Source: Tannerellaceae bacterium
GTDB lineage: Bacteria; Bacteroidota; Bacteroidia; Bacteroidales; Tannerellaceae
Direction of reading: 5' to 3'
DNA: 9,789 bases
NCBI GenBank assembly: GCA_031280645.1
Contig: JAITGL010000028.1
Span: forward strand, 1 to 9,789
Shown: in pieces, positions 6,434-9,789 of the stretch
Position numbering within the stretch: the first letter of the stretch is position 1
How the letters are laid out: each line of letters begins with the position of its first letter
Translations under genes and position numbers: made by a program
The notes under the pieces: model-generated
What the model saw: the letters and a program-made list of their open reading frames with translations, nothing else
Told to the model about the DNA's origin: nothing
The model's database searches: none

Positions 6434-6465
6434 TTTGTTTAGCATTTTTAAAGAGTTCATCTTTG
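6434..6465 (+). promoter_or_regulatory. Bacteroidota-type promoter in the long gap before the DUF5916 gene
   Basis: TTTG (6434-6437), a 20-base spacer and CATCTTTG (6458-6465) match the -33/-7 pattern TTTG-N19-23-TAnnTTTG with one mismatch. Transcription would begin near 6471, about 440 bases ahead of the DUF5916-type gene and just ahead of a terminator-like hairpin. Confidence 0.55.
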
Positions 6466-6522
6466 CACACAGATAACCTAAACAATCTTTTTGCCTTAAA
6501 GACTAATACCTATTAAAACCTA

Positions 6523-6554
6523 TAAGAGGGGGCTTTGAGAAAAGTCCCCTTTTA
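6523..6554 (+). terminator. Terminator-like hairpin with GNRA loop (attenuator or small-RNA end)
   Basis: A 14-bp stem, TAAGAGGGGGCTTT with AAAGTCCCCTTTTA (two G-U wobbles), is capped by GAGA, a GNRA tetraloop. The TTTT stretch forms part of the 3' arm, and only ATGATGTC follows, so it is not a textbook terminator. It lies about 50 bases past the inferred transcription start near 6471, so it could end an RNA of roughly 85 bases or attenuate transcription into the downstream gene. No known riboswitch consensus is recognisable. Confidence 0.45.
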
Positions 6555-6908
6555 TGATGTCTATAAGCAAACCTGCATAATATCCCTGAAGCGCAAAAGG
6601 TTCATAAAACAAGAATTTGGAGATGAACTTGCAATACATCCGCAGTTATCCGCCCAATGCCGGAGCGCGCCCGAATTATTCCGTTTTGGCGTAGCGCTTG
6701 CTGGAGCGTTTTGTGATTATTATGAAGAAGACCGGAAAAAAATGGAGGCTGGGTGCAACATATTGCCGCTGGCTGCGTCTTATGGTATGAAGCTCCTTTG
6801 TATTTGTTCGCGACATTTTTTGGGAGGATGATGTTATGTTTTATGCCCCGGACTTGTCTTTTATGTGGAGTTAGTTATAGTATCACACAATTAATTTTTA
6901 TTTTACTG
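6555..6908. other. No recognisable gene; probable leader or intergenic DNA
   Basis: I found no convincing gene on either strand. A frame open from TTG 6535 to 6831 (98 codons) has no recognisable motif and begins inside the hairpin. Short ATG frames at 6621 (23 codons) and 6722 (22 codons, Lys/Arg-rich) also have no family signal. No clear promoter is visible close to the ATG at 6909, so this stretch may be the 5' leader of the downstream gene transcribed from near 6471. A decayed gene remnant cannot be excluded. Confidence 0.5.
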
Positions 6909-9530
6909 ATGAAGACGTTTAAACTTGCCTTTGCATTGCTTTTGTGGTTTTCGGCATACGGAGCCTATTCTCAAAATGAGGTCGACAGCTTGGCCAAGCG
7001 TACTTACCGGGCTGCGCGCACCGAGGTTCCTCCGGTAGTCGACGGTGTTTTAGATGATAATTGCTGGCTGCAAACAGGCGAATGGTCGGCTACATTTACA
7101 CAGCAGAGGCCCGACGAAGGCAAGGCCGAAACGGAAGAAACTCATATCAAAATCCTTTACGACGATCATCGCATATACGTTGCTTTCCAGGCTTACGATT
7201 CGGAACCCGACAAGATTAACCGCTGGCTGGCCCTAAGGGATAAATTAGAGGGCGACGCCGTTTGCATCATTTTCGACAGCTATAACGACAGGCGCACCGG
7301 CTTTGCTTTTGCTCTCGCGGCGGGAGGTAATAAGGCCGATTTTTTATCGTCGAATGGTACTAACGACGATTATACATGGAACGCCGTGTGGGACGGCAAG
7401 GTTTCGCACAACGGCAAAGGATGGTACGCCGAGATGAGCATTCCGCTTTCGCAGCTTAGGTATGCCCCATCGGCCGGCGAGCAGGAGTGGGGATTTACCG
7501 CTATAAGGGTGATTGATCGTAAAAAGGAACAGTCGTTCCTGCACCTTATTCCGCAAATTAATAACGGATTTATTTACTCGTTCGGCCGCCTTGAGGGTAT
7601 ATCGGGGCTTCCGAAGTCGAGGCGTATAGAACTTACGCCGTATACCACGGCCAAGTATCAATTGTCGCAAAAAGAGGAAGGTAATCCGTATTCAAAGGGG
7701 GCGGAAACAGCCTTTGGCGCGGGGCTTGACGGCAAGGTTGGCCTGTCGAGCGATTTTACTCTCGACTTTACAATTAATCCCGACTTCGGCCAGGTTGAGG
7801 CCGACCCTTCAACTATGAACCTGTCGGCCTTTGAGACTTATTACGCCGAGAAGCGGCCTTTCTTTCTCGAAGGAAAAACAATATTTAGTACCCTGGGCGA
7901 CGGCGAATCGCTTTTCTACTCCCGCCGCATCGGCTCGAAACCGCTTTGGAGGCCCGACAACGAGGATGGTCGATATGTGAAGATGCCCAAGGAAACCACC
8001 ATATTAAGCGCGATAAAGGTGTCGGGCAAGAACCGCAACGGCTTGTCGGTAGGGCTGCTCAACAGTCTTACTTCAAAGGAAACGACGCAAATTACCGACA
8101 ACGGGCATGAGTACAGTATGACGGCGCAGCCTTTCAGCAGCTATTCCGTTGCTCGGGTTCAGAAAGATTTCCAAAAAGGCAATACTGTTGTGGGAGGTAT
8201 ACTAACGTCGACCAATCGCATTATTAACGACGATCATCTGAAAGGTATCACCAAAAACGCTTATGTGGGCGCGGTAGATTTTGAGCAATACTTCCGCAAT
8301 CGCGAGTATTATATTGTTGGAAGCTTGGCGTACAGCCATGTTGAGGGGAGCCGGGAGGCGATAACAAACCTCCAGCGATCGCCCGTACATTTTTATCAGC
8401 GCGAAGGAGTTAATCACCTCGGCGTTGACAGCTCGCGAACAAGCTTGCAGGGCACGGCCGGCGAGATTACCATAGGCAGAGGCGGCAACAACAACAAAAT
8501 TGCGTCGGAACATCACCTGTTTTGGGCCACTCCGGGATTTGAAAACAACGACCTGGGATACATCTCGCAGTCTGATTACAAGGTTCTGCGCGGATGGCTG
8601 ATGTATCGCGAATCAAAGCCCCAGGGGATATTTCTCCGGTACAATTTCGACATGTTTTACAGGTTTAATTGGGATTATAATAACTCCTACAACTTCGGCC
8701 GTATCGGCGGCGAGGCCAACCTCAATTTTAAGAATAAGTGGTATTCATACTTTTGTTTGTTTTACGATCCTCGGATGATGGAAACCGGAATGTTGCGCGG
8801 CGGGCCGCCAGTTAACGTAGATCCGCGATGGGGAACCGATCTGGTTATCGAAACCGACGATTCAAAGCGCCTATCGTTCGTATTATATCACGGAACCGTG
8901 CTCGGAAGCTCCCGCTACGCGCAGTTTGCCTTTGCCGAGGCCACCTACCGCCCGATGCGCAACTTTAACCTCTCAGCCCGCCTCACATACGGCCATTGGA
9001 ACAAAAAGCTCGAATATGTAAGCTCTCCCACAACCGATTCAGGCGAGAAAGCATACGTGATGGGAGCGCTGCGCAACGAGGAGCTTTTCCTCACCCTGCG
9101 CATGAATTACAGCATTACGCCCGACCTTTCGATACAGTTTTACGGCAATCCGTTCTTCTCGTCGGGAAAATATACCGACTTTAAGCGGGCAACAAACACC
9201 TCCGACAAGGAATACGAAAACCGCTTCCGCCCGCTCTCAGCCGATCTGCTCTCGTACGATGCCGACGAGAATATCTATTCGGCCAGCGAGGCTAACGGCG
9301 ATAAATATTCGTTTGACAATCCCGATTTCAGTTTCCGCGAATTTCGTTTCAACCTGGTAACGCGCTGGGAATATCGTCCTAATTCGATATTGTATTTGGT
9401 ATGGGGTCAGGAACGATCGGGCAGCGCAAGCCAATTTGTATCTTCGTTTCCTCAAAACACAAAAGCGTTGTTTGGCTACTATCCGGGCAACGTGTTTATG
9501 GTAAAACTTAATTATTGGTTTGCGATATAA
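6909..9530 (+). CDS. DUF5916/CBM9-like outer-membrane beta-barrel protein
   Basis: I choose the ATG at 6909 (873 residues) over an upstream ATG at 6753, because it begins with a good Sec signal peptide, MKTFKLAFALLLWFSAYGAYS, cut around residue 21-22; the 52 extra residues would bury it. Residues about 38-225 form a carbohydrate-binding-family-9-like domain: VDGVLDDNCW (44-53), ETHIKILYDDHRIYVAFQAYDSEP (77-100), DAVCIIFDSYNDRRTGFAFALAAGG (116-140), WYAEMSIPLSQLRY (172-185) and WGFTAIRVIDRK (194-205). Then NPDFGQVEADP (290-300) and EKRPFFLEG (314-322), hallmark segments of DUF5916, introduce a long C-terminal region of alternating strands ending FMVKLNYWFAI, as expected for an outer-membrane barrel. 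The family has no settled biochemical role; surface glycan or peptide binding, or transport, is a guess. It is monocistronic here, with a long inverted repeat starting four bases after the stop codon. Confidence 0.9.
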   Translation: MKTFKLAFALLLWFSAYGAYSQNEVDSLAKRTYRAARTEVPPVVDGVLDDNCWLQTGEWSATFTQQRPDEGKAETEETHIKILYDDHRIYVAFQAYDSEPDKINRWLALRDKLEGDAVCIIFDSYNDRRTGFAFALAAGGNKADFLSSNGTNDDYTWNAVWDGKVSHNGKGWYAEMSIPLSQLRYAPSAGEQEWGFTAIRVIDRKKEQSFLHLIPQINNGFIYSFGRLEGISGLPKSRRIELTPYTTAKYQLSQKEEGNPYSKGAETAFGAGLDGKVGLSSDFTLDFTINPDFGQVEADPSTMNLSAFETYYAEKRPFFLEGKTIFSTLGDGESLFYSRRIGSKPLWRPDNEDGRYVKMPKETTILSAIKVSGKNRNGLSVGLLNSLTSKETTQITDNGHEYSMTAQPFSSYSVARVQKDFQKGNTVVGGILTSTNRIINDDHLKGITKNAYVGAVDFEQYFRNREYYIVGSLAYSHVEGSREAITNLQRSPVHFYQREGVNHLGVDSSRTSLQGTAGEITIGRGGNNNKIASEHHLFWATPGFENNDLGYISQSDYKVLRGWLMYRESKPQGIFLRYNFDMFYRFNWDYNNSYNFGRIGGEANLNFKNKWYSYFCLFYDPRMMETGMLRGGPPVNVDPRWGTDLVIETDDSKRLSFVLYHGTVLGSSRYAQFAFAEATYRPMRNFNLSARLTYGHWNKKLEYVSSPTTDSGEKAYVMGALRNEELFLTLRMNYSITPDLSIQFYGNPFFSSGKYTDFKRATNTSDKEYENRFRPLSADLLSYDADENIYSASEANGDKYSFDNPDFSFREFRFNLVTRWEYRPNSILYLVWGQERSGSASQFVSSFPQNTKALFGYYPGNVFMVKLNYWFAI

Positions 9531-9534
9531 GCAT

Positions 9535-9629
9535 AAGCCTCCTCCCTACCGGCCTTTCATATCTGTAAGTACTGTAAGTTTTCATTGTGTATTAACTATT
9601 TCATAATAGAAAGGCCGGAGGGAAGGCTT
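9535..9629 (+). repeat. Long imperfect inverted repeat downstream of the DUF5916 gene (possible terminator)
   Basis: The left arm (9535-9558) and the reverse complement of the right arm (9609-9629) are identical except for two extra C and one extra A in the left arm. A stem of 6 + 5 + 10 bp would form around a 50-base loop, with the inner block CCGGCCTTTC/GAAAGGCCGG being perfect. It begins four bases after the stop at 9530, and CTCTTTTTT follows within about 20 bases. It may end transcription, but the large loop also fits a small non-autonomous mobile repeat or an invertible segment. Confidence 0.65.
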
Positions 9630-9789
9630 TACTTTCAAATACTCTTTTTTATAGGAACGCCAAGTATTAGAATGGAAAAACGAAACGGTGTTAAAATATA
9701 TTCAGGCAAAAATTGTATTTATCCGAATGACAATGACTTAATGACATACTCGATTTAACAACTACAAAAACGAAATGTAATACATCTTG
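9630..9789. other. A/T-rich window end without a recognised gene
   Basis: Only a 28-codon frame from the ATG at 9672 to 9758 (MEKRNGVKIYSGKNC...) is visible. It has no recognisable family and no nearby promoter I would defend. The stretch is probably intergenic, ahead of a gene beyond the window. Confidence 0.3.

Noticed and set aside
6523..6554. Piece of RNase P RNA (GAGAAAAGTCC resembles GAGGAAAGTCC)
   Set aside because: Only this short stretch is similar; the remaining conserved RNase P regions are not found nearby.
6753..6908. Upstream start for the DUF5916 gene
   Set aside because: It would place 52 unlike residues ahead of a clear signal peptide that begins exactly at the ATG at 6909.

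Overview
The window looks like chromosomal DNA from a Bacteroidota bacterium, probably Bacteroidales-like. The evidence is promoter boxes resembling the phylum's TTTG / TAnnTTTG type, genes without clear Shine-Dalgarno sequences, a DUF1080-type lipoprotein, a Tat-plus-lipobox TIM-barrel protein and a DUF5916/CBM9-like outer-membrane barrel. I cannot name genus or species. No phage, transposase, CRISPR, tRNA or rRNA was seen.

Layout: (1) 1-1925, minus strand: a two-gene unit with a PfkB/KDG-type sugar kinase followed six bases later by a LarA-like nickel-pincer racemase/epimerase that runs off the left edge. Together they suggest catabolism of a sugar acid. (2) 1926-2676: a non-coding stretch holding the kinase promoter box, small hairpins, a 19-copy array of exactly 21-bp units (2152-2550) whose cores are short palindromes, and a hairpin terminator. 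(3) 2677-5250, minus strand: three genes, read in the order lipoprotein (DUF1080-like domain fused to a PHP-like metal-hydrolase domain), outer-membrane beta-barrel, FMN split-barrel protein. (4) 5398-6282, plus strand, divergent from that lipoprotein: a secreted, lipid-anchored sugar isomerase/epimerase-like TIM barrel closed by a strong intrinsic terminator. (5) 6346-6908: no recognisable gene, but a good promoter followed about 60 bases later by a terminator-like hairpin, forming a possible small RNA or a long attenuated leader. (6) 6909-9530: an 873-residue outer-membrane protein of the DUF5916/CBM9-like kind, followed by a long imperfect inverted repeat.

How the genes may work together: the DUF1080-PHP lipoprotein and the TIM-barrel lipoprotein face each other across one short promoter region. 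Both families occur in Bacteroidota glycoside-processing loci built around 3-keto sugar chemistry, so a cell-envelope step in carbohydrate breakdown is a reasonable inference. The LarA-like enzyme and the KDG-type kinase fit the downstream handling of aldonic or uronic acids, but no sequence evidence links the two regions into one pathway. The most unusual structure is the 21-bp palindrome array: it is phased at two DNA helical turns, has a 63-bp higher-order pattern, and is open in most reading frames, so it is likely to be misannotated as a repeat protein.
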